Under the pieces are notes generated by a model. It did not search any database. It was given only the letters and a program-made list of their open reading frames with translations, and was not told the DNA's origin. Of a DNA stretch of 64,000 bases, positions 31,273-42,513 are shown in pieces. How positions within the stretch are numbered: the stretch's first letter is position 1; every line of letters starts with the position of its first letter. The DNA comes from Phytophthora colocasiae (lineage: Eukaryota; Oomycota; Peronosporomycetes; Peronosporales; Peronosporaceae), in contig JAGKQI010000096.1 of the NCBI GenBank assembly GCA_018806915.1, forward strand, positions 372,001 to 436,000, written 5' to 3'. Position numbers and translations under genes: made by a program.

Positions 31273-31722
31273 TTGAGCTGTGTGCGTCGAAATCGACTCA
31301 ACTGGAGTGTACACAAGCATACACTTTTGCTCGAAGGCGTATTTGCTCGATGCTATCGTATGGATGTGGTTTCTTTCGAAAAACTACTACTACTCATACG
31401 ACCTGCTCTTCTTCGCGACGAGGTCCAATCACCATGTCGTACCGGAACAGGTCCTATCACTCCTGAAAATATGCTGCACATCACAATATCGTGGCTAGCA
31501 GGAAGCAACTATCATGCCCCACGATGTCTAGCGGGTACGTCGCCATCCGGCTTGTATGACAGTTTCAAGTGTGTCGTGGAAGCTCTGTGCGACTGCCACG
31601 AGCTTCGCGTGTTGTATCCAATCGAATCTGCTGACCGTGTACAGATGCTCGCTGATGGGTTTCCATGGGCCGCTTGCGCTTGCTCAGCAACGCCAATGTT
31701 ACCGTCCAATCTGTGCTGGTAG
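31273..31722 (+). pseudogene. DDE_4-type transposase, N-terminal half only
   Basis: 149 codons open; the first ATG is 31360. FARCYRMDVVSFEKLLLLIRPAL, then ITPENMLHITISWLAG and SPSGLYDSFKCVVEAL form the helical region that precedes the nuclease in one DDE_4 lineage, distinct from the other two in this window. The nuclease is missing. Inverted-repeat-like GGTTCGGAACGGCC words at 31804 and 31886 follow. Confidence 0.65.
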
Positions 31723-31803
31723 ATTCCCCCATCTTCCATTTTTGTTTTGCGTTGCTTGATTATGGTGAGCGTCATAGGAAACATACAAAGGAAACCATGC
31801 GAC

Positions 31804-31902
31804 CCGGTTCGGAACGGCCAGGGCGCGGTCTGATGGTAAATAGATGGCTGCACCTAATCCACACGATCCAAGGGCCAAGCTGACCCCGGTTCGGAACGGC
31901 CC
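31804..31902. repeat. Two copies of CCGGTTCGGAACGGCC, possible transposon end
   Basis: Copies at 31804-31819 and 31886-31901. The second is followed by C and TTA and is nearly the reverse complement of the sequence at 25745 (GGGCCGGTCCGAACC after TTA). Confidence 0.5.
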
Positions 31903-32839
31903 TTAAATTGGCGTCGTTGTAACGACGCACCAGCGTCATGCTGGTATGTCGGCTTGGCCAATGCGCGGCCAGGCAACCACGTGCTAGGCTGGGAGGCTCC
32001 CGAGGTTGTAGTTGATCTTCAGCCACAACGATCATCAATCTTTTAAAATTTCGTTTTTTATTCTAAACGGTTCCCGGTTCACCCGAATCACGATAAATTT
32101 TTTTCAATACCTAGTTGAAGAACTGGACTAGCTAGTCAAGAGAGTAGTAAACCAGGGTTATTAGACGTCTAACCAATTCAATCTCACTTTTTATGCTACC
32201 TACTTCGGAGTAAGCTACTACTACTCCTCAAGCATCGCCTCGGGTTTCAGCCCTCGCCTCCCTCAAGCCCTTCGCACCACAGCTCAGACTGCTCTTCCTC
32301 TGCGCTCTCGCCAGTCATACCTTTCGGTACTCGATAGTTACAGTCGTGGCCTCTAAACAGGACAGCCGGAAGATCGGTCGGTAGCCGGTACCGAGCATTC
32401 GTGAGAAGTAGTGCGCCTAGCATTGGGCACAGAAAGTTGTGTTGTGAACGCTGGAGCATTCGCAGAGTCGGGGGTCCGTTTTGGTTGGTTTTGATCGATC
32501 CCGTTAGATTGATGTGCACTCTCGTAGCCTCCGTGTCAACTTTAAAAACTGTAGCCGACGATCTTCAGTGGCTTGAGTGTGTCTTGTGGACCCTTTAGCT
32601 GCAACTTTAAGGTTTTCGTTCCTGCCAAGTACTTTAGGATGCGCTTCGCGAGCTTCCAGTCCCTAACCGTTGGCGAATGCGCGCTCCGAGTCGCCTTGTG
32701 CACGACGAAGGCGATGTCTGGTCGGGTGCATCTGGCTATCCATAGTAGACTCGACCAGCGACTGAAAACTCGACACCGTCACGGTTCCGCCGTCTCCACT
32801 CACAGGAAGTGGACCCCCTTCTACGTCGCGCACACCGTT

Positions 32840-34300
32840 TCAATTTTCTCCGATTGCCGCTCGAACAGCGTGAGCTTGTTCGAGCCCATGAACCTTCAAC
32901 AGCTCGCTGATTGTCACCTCTTGATCTAAATCGTATCCGTCTTCATCGTCGTAATTCACGCGAATACCAAGAAACTTGTGCACACAGCCTAAGTCTTTCA
33001 CCGCTAGCTCTGCTAGCTCACCGAAGAACAAATCTACAGCTTCTAGCTTGGTTCGGGTGACAAGAAGATCGTCTACGTACACACCGACGATCAGCAACAC
33101 ATCTTCATGGCGCCTAAAGTAAACGCAGATGTCTACCAGGCTTTGGTGAAAGCCAATCCCAACTAGCGTTGCGTGCAGTAGTTTGCTCCAGAGTCTTCCG
33201 GCTTGTTTCAGTCCGTATAGCGCCTTCTTCAGTTCGAGGACGAGCTCCTCATCAGCATCTGCACCGACCTCCTCTCTGGCCTTCTCCGAGATGACCATTC
33301 CTTATGGAATGTGAATGTAGATCCTCAGATCCTGTTCCGTTTCTGCCTTAACGTAGGCATTGGGTACGTCCCCGTGTTTAGCTGGCGCCCGCCATTTTCT
33401 GGCCAGCACTATGATCAGCTTGACACTCGTCATGTCAATTACCGCCGCAAAGGTCACACTGAAGTTCAAACAGAAAACTTGTTCGTTCCCACAGGCCACC
33501 AGCCGCGCTTTATGGCGTTCGATGAATCCATCTGCGTCCAGCTTCGTCTTAAACACCCATTTCGTATGGAGAATGGGTTCGCCCTTTGGCTTGCACACCA
33601 ACTTCCAGACACCATTCTCCTCGAGAGCTTCCAGTTCCGCAGCGATGGCTTTTCCCCAGCCGTCCTTTTGTAGACTACTCATCACTTCACGGTAGCTCTT
33701 CGGGTCCGGTTCAATCACGTTATTCACCACGCCTTCGCCGTTCTCCTCCTGTCGAGCGCTCACGCTCGCAGTCTTATTTGCCTGACGCTTTACTGATCGC
33801 GTCACCGGTCGCTCTCGAGTCCACGCCTTTTTCTTCCTCGCCGTCTTCTTGCTTGTTTTAGCGTGCTCACTCCGAGCGTTTCCACCTTCTCCTGCAGCAG
33901 CAGTGCCAGCTCTTTCGATGCTCGGCTCCTCCTCATCGTCAGAACCATCGTCCTCCAGGTACAGTCGCTGCACCTGTTCGTTTTGAGTCTTGTCTAACGT
34001 CTCGATATTTTTGACGTGCTGCGTTGTCACTACGACCTTGCCCTTGAGCAGATAGACTATGTACCCCTTGGTCTCCTCGCCGATACCGACGATCATGCCC
34101 TGCTGGGCCCGCTGCGAAAAGTTCTTGTTCCTCGGGTGTGCACGGCGATCCAAACTATACAATTTCCCCGAGCGGCGGCGTTTGCTTCGTGAGGACCTTA
34201 ATTGGCGATGCCCTCCCTGCGTTCGCGTTGGTCGGAGCCCGGTTGAGAATATAGGCAGCGTATTGAACTGAGTCTCCCCAGACGTTGAGCGTCTATCCAC
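32840..34300 (-). pseudogene. Copia reverse transcriptase
   Basis: 34300-33302 carries the connection and finger region (GVWKLVCKPKG, WVFKTKLDADGFIERHKARLVACG). The in-frame TAA near 33302-33304 interrupts it, and 33298-32840 continues with LKKALYGLKQAGRLW and the active-site VYVDDLLV. Degenerate RNase H-like frames follow to about 32220. Confidence 0.85.
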
Positions 34301-34551
34301 AAGTGAATATCATGCAACGCGCCATATTCATGATGGTCCGGTGCATTCTTTCAGCTTTTCCATTGCTAGCTTGATTGTTTGCTTCGCTCCGTTTTCTCGC
34401 TACTCCCGTGCGCTTGCAAAACAAATCTACGTTTTGATATTCACCTCCAGAGTCCGTGCGCAGGACGTGTATTGTGCAGTCGAAACGCTTCTCGAAAAAT
34501 GCCAAGAAGTGCTCAAACTTCTTGGCAGCCGCGTCATTCGTTCGCGCCAAA

Positions 34552-36436
34552 TGTCGCGAAGTCGGTGCAACTTTTACCGCGGTGCAGGGGCGTACAGTGA
34601 ACCTGGAAGTGTGACTACTGATGTAATACCAGGGTCGCACAGCAAGGTGGGCGTGTGTTACCTTGTGCTGTCCTCGTAGGTTCGTTGTCTTGGTAATGAG
34701 ACCCTCGCCGGGGTCGTGAGAGTGTTGCTGAGAGTGAGGGTTCCTTGCGTAGACCGTCGGATGTCCTTCTGGTCCTCACAGGAGCGCTTGAGAGTCGAAC
34801 GTTTTCCGGTGAACACTTGTGTACACCGGAGATTTCTGGAGTCAAAAGAGAAATTAATACAATGGGAAGTCCTGTCACTAGACTTCCGAGATAACCGCAA
34901 TATAGAGTTCCGATATTCAAATATGTAGCTTCTCTTATTCTTTCCTGGCCCTTGAGCAGTGGGCTAGTTCTCCAGGTCAACTAGGGAATGTTCACCAGAC
35001 ACCTGGTCTGTCTGGTAATCCCGTAACTTCACCACCCTCTAATATATAGAGGGAAAATAAACCAATACACTATCAGTTATATAACAGTCTACCGAGCGTC
35101 TTGAGAGCGACTGTCTAGCTCCCAAAACCTGTCCAAACGTACAATATGAAATGGGCTACCGCTAGAGACAAGACAAACGACCCAACTAGTAAATGGAATA
35201 GGTGGGTCCTCTCAGGTCTCTACGTTACGCTGATCTCCACCTAACGGGGCTTGATAGGTGAGAGATCACACGACTCAAAGCTTTGTCGTGGCCTTACACT
35301 TTCCAAAGAACCGAAGAATCGACCTTGGGGTTATAACGCAATTTGAACTCGGGGGTACCGGTCAAATTGAACTCTGGTTATCTATCTCGTATCTCTCTGT
35401 CTTCTGTCTTCCATATTCTCATGACACTTGGTCTCATTATAACTCAGGAACTTTCACTTGGGCTCACTATGGTAGTCGGTGCAGCGGATCTTGTTGAGTC
35501 GACACTTAATGATGTCATTACAGGGATGAGCAGGTTGCGTTTCACTTGATTGCGTGAGGTCGTGTTGGGTACACTTGGTTTCAGTATGGGGTGGACTTCA
35601 GAGTGTCAGAGTCTGGTATCCTGTTCATCAGGGTCTGGAATCATGTGCGTCGGAGACATGTTCATCGGAACCATGTACTCCGGAATCATGTACATCAGAG
35701 TCGTAATACCAGAGTCGTGACACTTGGGTCTGATCATCAGAGTCTTGTACGTCGGAGTCTGTTCATCGGAAACTGGTGATGTCTGGAATATTGCTTGTAT
35801 AAGCCGGACACATCAGACTTGTTCACCAGAATCATGTTCGTCAGACTCGTGTACGTCGGACTTCTGTACGTCAGACTTCTGTACGTCAGACTCATGTACG
35901 TCAGACTTCATGGTGTGATATCAGAGTTTCCATGCGTGATACCAGAAATCCATGAGTGTTTTCAGGGTGCGGAGCACGTATGCTACAACGCACGAAGTCC
36001 AATTGGGGTATGCGCGGGGTGCGCTATGTCCGGTGCGCGATACTTGGTATCTTGTGGGTAAAATTGTATTCCTTGAACCATCATCGTCACACAGGACGGC
36101 AACGGGATGAGGTCTCTCAGAGATACATTCTTCTGAGAGACTTTCTGCCAACCTTTAGGCACTCATCGTCGGGGAAAGTCCGGTGATCAGACTGAGTGTT
36201 GTTGTCTCTCGGAGTTTGTGCACTTTTCCGAGGAACACTTCTGATCTCTTGGGCCCCTTTGCAGTACAGGTGAAGGTTAATATTTATAGCAGTTTTCTTC
36301 CACAGAACCATAATATTGTCACACGGGACATAACCTCGTCCCACATCTCCCTTTCTCCCACAACCCAGTGTACATCCAATCACATCACAGCGTAACGTCC
36401 ATATCCACTCGAAAAATCGTAATTAGCAACGTGTCA
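34552..36436. mobile_element. Solo LTR, 1,885 bp, in the copia integrase
   Basis: Begins TGTCGCGAAG, ends CAACGTGTCA and is flanked by CAAA at 34548-34551 and 36437-36440. Removing it restores the integrase frame. No coding. A TATA-rich stretch (35040-35090) could be its promoter. 35600-35920 holds a degenerate short repeat with core GTACGTCAGAC and CATCGGA-like words. Confidence 0.85.
35600..35920 (+). repeat. Degenerate minisatellite within the solo LTR
   Basis: Units of about 16 bp with core TGTACGTCAGACTTC or its variants (CATGTACATCAGAGTC, TTCATCGGAACC). The cleanest run is at 35850-35910. Confidence 0.65.
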
Positions 36437-36544
36437 CAAAAATACCCAACAGTAGTTGCTCTTGTAGTCTACAAAGTTGACCATTGTAGCGATTGTTAAG
36501 CCTGTCCTTCGGAGTCATCGGGCCCTTCAGGTCCGAGCAAATCA

Positions 36545-36563
36545 CCCCCCCCCCCCCCCCCCC
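36545..36563. repeat. 19-nt C homopolymer
   Basis: C19 in the plus strand within the copia integrase. Runs of 15 and 19 C occur in two units of the tandem array as well. Confidence 0.9.
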
Positions 36564-36620
36564 GACCCGGTCGATGGGCGAATGCACCCCGGTGTCTTTG
36601 CGCGACTGGCGGTTCTTGCT

Positions 36621-37649
36621 CTATTTCCCTTCAGCACACGTCAAGCAGTTCATGCGCTTGTGATCCGTCAGCGCGATTCCCGAACTTGGGTCGCGCGCGA
36701 GTCGTTCCACCGCATCGTAGTTTAAGTGACCAAGGCGCTTGTGCAAGTCCAGGAGCGTCCCCTGCTGCACTTCAGAGGGCATATCATCACCCCCATTCGC
36801 CTCTTCCTCCAGCGCCGCCAAAATCATCCTGCCCACCGGCTGTCGTTCTTTCTTTACTACGGTGCCATGAACTACCAGCACGTTTTTCCGCAGATCGACA
36901 TCAAATACAATGCGCCCACAATCCTTAGCAGTCAGCACACGTCGCCTGCCACGACACGCCAATGAATATCCCATCTTGTCCAGAGTACCATACGAGAATA
37001 AGTTGTGCACCACATATTTAGAGTAGTAGACGTTCGTGAGCTTCAGCGTCTGCTCTGCGCCGCACGCCTTCTCTATCAACGTCAGCGAGCCTTTCTTGGT
37101 GATGATCAACGGGTCTCCGTTCGGCTGAATGCACGAGTCCTCGCACGCCACAGCCTCATCTAGCCACGACTCATCGTTGATCAAATGACGGCTAGAAGCA
37201 CTGTCCAGGATCCAATCCTTGCCGGCAACAATCGACGCCTCGCTTACTGCCAGCGTGATGTCGGGCTCACTCATGTCTCTGCATTCCTTCTCCCGACACG
37301 AAGCGCGCAGATGCCCCACCTGCCCACACTTGTGGCAGCGCCGAGTCTCCTTTCGGCGGCGCTCACCGACGGTCCCGACGAGCTCCTTCCCGAGGTTCTT
37401 CTTCTTCGCGTCCAGCTCCCACGCGTGCGCGAAATGCGCCAATTCCTCAGCCTGTTGCAGATAGTCCGTCCTCGTTCCATCGACCTTGGCCGTCAAGACC
37501 GTACGTAGATCCGCCGACGCGTATTGGACAATATTGTTGAGCACAAGGTAGTCTGCTCCTCCACCAGTAGCCTCCGACACAGCCACCAAATACATGTAAT
37601 GCTCCGGCCACGTTCTTCTCGAATCCTTCGGAGCTGTGAAGAGCTGCAT
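36621..37649 (-). pseudogene. Copia Gag C-terminus, protease and GAG-pre-integrase
   Basis: One zinc knuckle, CHKCGQVGHLRASC. A protease site follows in WILDSASSRHL (DSA in place of the more usual DSG). LLDLHKRLGHLNYDAVERLA and CLTCAEGK are the pre-integrase zinc-binding region. The ORF stops just before the integrase core. Confidence 0.8.
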
Positions 37650-38479
37650 GGCCTGAGCCGTTCGTCTTGAACGTCTCGAGCATCTTCTCCATCACGTACT
37701 GGAGCGTCGGCATTTGTATCCACCACGCATCGACTTGCCTATTGTAGTATCCCTCCGCGGTACCAGATAGATAGTTCCCTAGCAAATCCACCTTGACCTC
37801 CTCTGACCACAGAAATCCACATGCCGATTGCGCAATGTTCACTTGCCTCACGAAGCGCCTACCCCACTCTAGGAATCCAGATCCCAAGCCGACGTAAACC
37901 TCCTTTCCGTTGAACACCCCGATCAACAGCTTCTTCTGGCAGGCATCCGGGTACCTGACGCCTCCACCTTGTCCTTCCGGCCCCTGCCCGGGCTAAGCTT
38001 GAACTCCTTGAGTCTGAGTGACGGGTGGGGGTTGTTGCGCTGCCTGCGCCGCAGCGTATAGGCGTTGTAGATTCGAGAGTGCCATCTCGTATCCGCTGTT
38101 GAGCCGCAAAATACGGACGCGGCGCCCCCATTCTATGTGGCGTCGGTGGAGTCCTGGGCGGTGGCCCAGCCAACGAAGCGATGTACATTTGTGCGTCACG
38201 ACCCAGGCGTGAGGCGAACGGATTCGCGTTCGGGGGCGGTGTCATCAGCGTGTCAACCCTCAGGTCGCGCTTGCGCCTGTCTTCAACCAGAGTCCTCTCT
38301 AACTTTGTCTGGGACTCCTCAAGTCGATCCAGACGTCCGGCCAGACCACGCATCAGCACCAGCAATTCCGACTCTACGTCTTCACCCTTGGCCCCCGCGG
38401 CAGCCACCGTAGCAGCAGTGGTGTCGCCGGTGCCCTTCCGCTGAGCCGCATCGGTGCTCTCCACGGCGTCGTCCACCAT
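37447..38479 (-). pseudogene. Copia Gag
   Basis: ATG 38479 opens with an acidic/Ala-rich start and a coiled coil (LAGRLDRLEESQTKLE). The frame shifts near 37900 into [22 protein letters not shown] and on to [15 protein letters not shown], the copia Gag core. A further shift leads to the zinc-knuckle ORF. Confidence 0.75.
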
Positions 38480-38725
38480 GCCGATCGTCTAGCGGCTGGT
38501 AGATGGTGTCGGCTTCGTTTCTTCTGTGCTCACAACTTTAGTGTCAGCGTCCATTGGGCTCAAAACCTGTTGGAAGTCGCTCGTGACCTTGACCTTGACA
38601 CGTGCACTGCTGATTTAAATGCAAATTGGAGAGTGAATTAGATTCCCTAGAGCGCTACCTTCGGCGGTCTGCGGCTGCAGTTGCTCGGTGTACACCCTAT
38701 CTTCCCCTGACCTAAAGTCCGCTTT

Positions 38726-38920
38726 TCAACACTTGTAACATCGAACCTTGCTGTGTCTACGCTGCTGTTGACCAACAGTCGTAGCACTCGAGAGGTTCAT
38801 AGGCTTTGGACCTCCCGTCTTCACAACAGGACGCGACGGCTTCGGTGTGTTCGCATGGAATTTAGCTTGACGTCGGCTAAACTCCTCTTGCATCGCAAGG
38901 CTGATCACCGCGACAGCCAA
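38726..38920 (-). pseudogene. Ty3/gypsy Gag fragment, zinc-knuckle end
   Basis: AMQEEFSRRQAKFHAN, GGPKPMNLSSA and the start of a knuckle (CYKC) match the C-terminal half of oomycete gypsy Gag. It stops inside the knuckle. The matching N-terminal half lies at 41160-41560 on the other strand. Confidence 0.6.
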
Positions 38921-38960
38921 AGGTGGCTTGAACAGTAGCTTGTGTGAGCCTTTTGTTTTA

Positions 38961-41159
38961 TATCAGCACCTGTTCTACATTGCCTTGCGAGCTCTGTGGG
39001 GAGCAGCGCTGTTGTCGGCGCACTTTGTTGCTATGAGGAGCAATAAGCAGCCTTTGAGGTATTAAATAACTTACTGCTCTCTCAGATGTCTCGAAGTTCG
39101 TATTAAGTTCATTGCTATTGCTTTTACTGTGCGAGCACCGATGAATTTACTATTAGGACGCATTTGCGGAAGGTAGAACGAACATACATAGCACAAAATA
39201 ACTGTCGAGCACTAAAACAATAAAGGTGACCAATAAGAGTCTTGAGCTTGGCACATGCTCACATTAATTCCGGCAAGCCATTCAAGCTGGGCACGTGCAT
39301 GCCGTGTCTTGCCGAAATTAATGTGAGTATGTGCCAAGCTCAAGACTCTGTATGATGTAACCTATAAATTTCATGCAAATCGTGATGTCTGACATTTTGC
39401 CCGGATAATACAATTATGGCGATGTTAAAATAGATTATGTGACGCGTGTTACTCAATGACATCCGATTCAAGGCAATTGTGATGTAAATGTCACTCGATG
39501 ACATCGAAACACAACCCCAAAACGATTGGTATCAGGTTGAAGCCTGGGGTGCGAAGATAATTATTTTTTATATGTTGCAGCAGTCGTCGACCAGAAATCA
39601 GTGTGCTATTTCGAAATCATTCGCTTAGTTTAGCAATCGACTGGCAAGCTAAAATAAATAACAGGCAAGATTGAGTTACTGCACGCGTGGGCACGACGTT
39701 TGTATGAATGCGGAAGATCCATGGTACGTACGAAATCTTGGTGTAAGCCATCTTTGATCAAACGAGTTATCAACGTTGGTGTCGGGATGAAAGGGCTACT
39801 GGTACCACTAGATGACATGAAGCAGTCCCACGGCTGTCCCTATTCGCGTGAATACCTCAAAACATAATGATGCGGCGCATTACCGATCGGGATGGCAGTA
39901 CCTCTGAGACGAAGTGGAGAAAGCTGTGGACCTTCCGATTAGTCTAAGGCACCTTGCGCTCCGTCGAAGGTCTGCGCCTTCCCTGAGATCTTGGAGATAG
40001 TAATTCCCACGGCATACGAGGCCACACGACGTGGGATACAAGACGTGCGTGAGGGAAATCCTTCAACGTAACTGGAGGCGGAAGATGCGACCACTCCCTT
40101 TGAGGATACAAGCTGCGCGGATGTCGAGCAGTCGAGCGCATGAGGCCTCAGACACGCTAGTAGTAGCAGATACCATTAGTACACGACTAACAGAAAGTCA
40201 TGCGAGTGAGGGAACAGCCCTAACAGCACCAATAGCTGAGTAAATGGCGGTAGAACTAGCAACCGCTGCTCTTACTGATTAAGTTTGCTCTAATTTACTT
40301 CAAGTTACATAGCAATTCTGGTTTGACATTTGTCTGACAAATCATGTGCAAATCGGGCTATGCGGTTTTTGCCATAAATTCAGAGGGGAAAATTACATTT
40401 TCAGAAAAAGACAGACAGAATGACTGACGCTAACATTTTAAGTGGGTTCAAAGTCTTACGGATTCTGGTGAATGTCAATTTTAATCAATCATGTTGAACT
40501 CTCAGACAGCGAAAGTAGCTTGGTCAGATATCGTCATTTATAGCCCCCCCCCACAAACATCAGCAACAAAGTTTTTTTTTGCCTCGTAGAAACAGGTCCA
40601 AGGTGCAGCACGGGTCAAATCTCTCGGTTTCTGCACAACAACCAGCATTGCTACGAGTCCTTAAAGGACTCACAGTGTTCATTTTCTTGTCATCGTGTCT
40701 CTTTACGAGGTTGTTCATGGTGAAGAGTTAGCAGAAGGAGCTGGAGCTCAGTGGTGGGTGTTCACGTTGATCGATTAGTATTTACTGCTCATTGCGCTTG
40801 CGGTGGTGCTTCTGGAACCAACACGGATACAATGGGCCTATTCATGACGAACACTTTTGAACAACCGTGATACCATGTATTCTGGACGATTCCAATAGAG
40901 ATTGAGGACTAGATCGCTCTGATGCTGAGTGCGTTCTTCCTGTTGCTACTGGGACAGTGTCGTGATTAAAATGGTCGTTCAGTCTTGCTGTTAGAATCTC
41001 TCGCTTGTAAGAGAATGAAAAGACGGACAGTTTGGAAAATTCTAGTGACCTGAGAGGCTTACTTCTACTACTAGAATAAGATATTGCAGATCTCTTCCGT
41101 AGACGCAAAGCTGTCCGTGTGTGTATACTACGTATTAGGATGTAATTACAGTATGTGTT
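38961..41159. other. Non-coding stretch with one long hairpin
   Basis: No credible gene. Holds the hairpin at 39236-39349, a C run near 40545 and otherwise AT-rich unique-looking DNA. Confidence 0.4.
39236..39349. repeat. Inverted repeat, 42-bp arms and 30-nt loop
   Basis: Arms 39236-39277 and 39308-39349 match at 40 of 42 positions, beginning AGAGTCTTGAGCTTGGCACA. It could be a small MITE-like palindrome, or a source of hairpin RNA if transcribed. No target duplication was recognised. Confidence 0.8.
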
Positions 41160-41560
41160 GGGACTCTTCTTCGTTGGCTTGTCGAACTCGACACAGCTGA
41201 CGTATCGTCGATCCAATGTCGATGGTAGCGTTTACCATGTCATGTCTTGGCGGATGTGCGAGGGGTTGGACCTATGGGCGCCCGGCTATTGGACCCTACG
41301 TGCTTCAGGACGTACGACAAATTCAAGGAGGAACTCAAGCTCGCGTTTGAACCTCCGGAGAACGAGTTCAGATCGAGAGCGGAGTTTCTCGATCTGCAGC
41401 AGGGCAAGGATGATGTTCACACCTTTGCCTAGCGTTCCTGATACTTGGTATCGACCATAGTGGCGAACCCGATCGACGAAGCGACCAAGGTCGTCGCGTT
41501 CATGGAGGGAATGAGAGACGGTCCCGTCAAGACGACCTTCGAGAGTAATTGAATACTCTC
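41160..41560 (+). pseudogene. Ty3/gypsy Gag fragment, central part
   Basis: TYDKFKEELKLAFEPPENEFRSRAEFLDLQQG and VANPIDEATKVVAFMEGMRDGP are read in two frames with a stop near 41430. Typical gypsy Gag helices. Both ends decay. Confidence 0.65.
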
Positions 41561-41674
41561 GAGGGGGTAGCACTGTACTATTTAATTTATTGATATTGGG
41601 TTCCTTACCTGTTGCTGTTCCACTAGAAGCTCTGGTGCCTGCAATTCACCAAAGTAGAGCCGTAAGAAATGGAG

Positions 41675-42007
41675 TCAACTGACTGTATCAGACGCGGTCC
41701 AGAGAATCCGCGCTTTGATGCGCACGTATGCGCATATATTCTTGTCGTTGTCATTGATGTGCGTGATGAACTCCCGCATGTCTTGTGAACAGCAAGCGTA
41801 CGGTTCATTAGTATCTATGTCACTTTTTTTCGAACATAAAGAGCTGAAATTACTTAACGATAGGCGTTTGTGCTTGACGATCGAGAATTTGAGCCTTTTT
41901 AGGGGTGATTGATAACTTGCCGACGGTGAGAGCCGAGGACCGGCTGTCACGTTATCGGACATTTGGTTGTCATTCGTTTCTTTCTCTCGAGGCGTTTTTG
42001 GTGGCAT
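41675..42007 (-). CDS. Small ORF of doubtful coding status
   Basis: 110 aa from ATG 42007 (MPPKTPREKET start), basic in the middle, no family recognised, no neighbours of its own. Listed because it is the only ORF of note in 41561-42513; it could be chance. Confidence 0.2.
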   Translation of the reverse strand: MPPKTPREKETNDNQMSDNVTAGPRLSPSASYQSPLKRLKFSIVKHKRLSLSNFSSLCSKKSDIDTNEPYACCSQDMREFITHINDNDKNICAYVRIKARILWTASDTVS

Positions 42008-42513
42008 AGCATTGGACCTCAAATAGTGAGCGCAAAGCAAAAGAAACTATGTGAACCGCTATCACAAACAAGATGCGACTGCTGTTTCAAGGTGCGAGAC
42101 ATTCGCGGTAGAACAGAGTGTTTGTCGAAGCAAATTTTAGTGCGTTAGAAGCGAACATTCCAGTGCCTCAACGTAAATGAGCTAGTTCCGTACTACAACG
42201 AAGAAAACGTTGAAGAAGCCGCTCTTGTCGAAAGAGTACCGAGGGTAGCCGTATGTGATGGTTTCATGTTGGCAAGAGTATTGTGTCTGTGATGGTAACG
42301 GCTTCGATTTGAGCGTTGGCAGCTGACCATCTAGTCATTTGCGGTCAGTAACAAATACCTATCGCGCTAGATTTTAACGGAAAACCTGGGACGAGAACGT
42401 TGCTGTTGAAGTATCAGAAGTACGCGCGGCTGCTGGTAAAGCCACGAGCGTTGCTGTCTGCATTAAGCCCAACAGCTTCGGCTTGAACGTTATCCACAGT
42501 TCACCACTAATTC

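Larger units (their letters stand above)
34293..36620 (-). pseudogene. Copia integrase core, split by an LTR insertion
   Basis: The upstream part (about 36620-36437) reads SDLKGPM and VNFVDYKSNYCWVF, with the first Asp. The downstream part (34551-34293) reads ARTNDAAAKKFEHF and LRTDSGGEYQN, with the second Asp, then KAERMHRTI with the Glu region. If the LTR and one CAAA copy are left out, the frame runs on across the empty site. A frame shift and the C run lie upstream. Confidence 0.8.
32220..38479 (-). mobile_element. Ty1/copia retrotransposon, decayed, interrupted by a solo LTR
   Basis: Gag, protease, GAG-pre-integrase, integrase, reverse transcriptase and RNase H remains follow in copia order on the minus strand. 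There are several frameshifts and stops, so it is not functional. Integrase is split by a 1,885 bp LTR (34552-36436) and contains a 19-C run (36545-36563). Flanking LTRs of the copia element itself were not identified. Confidence 0.85.
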
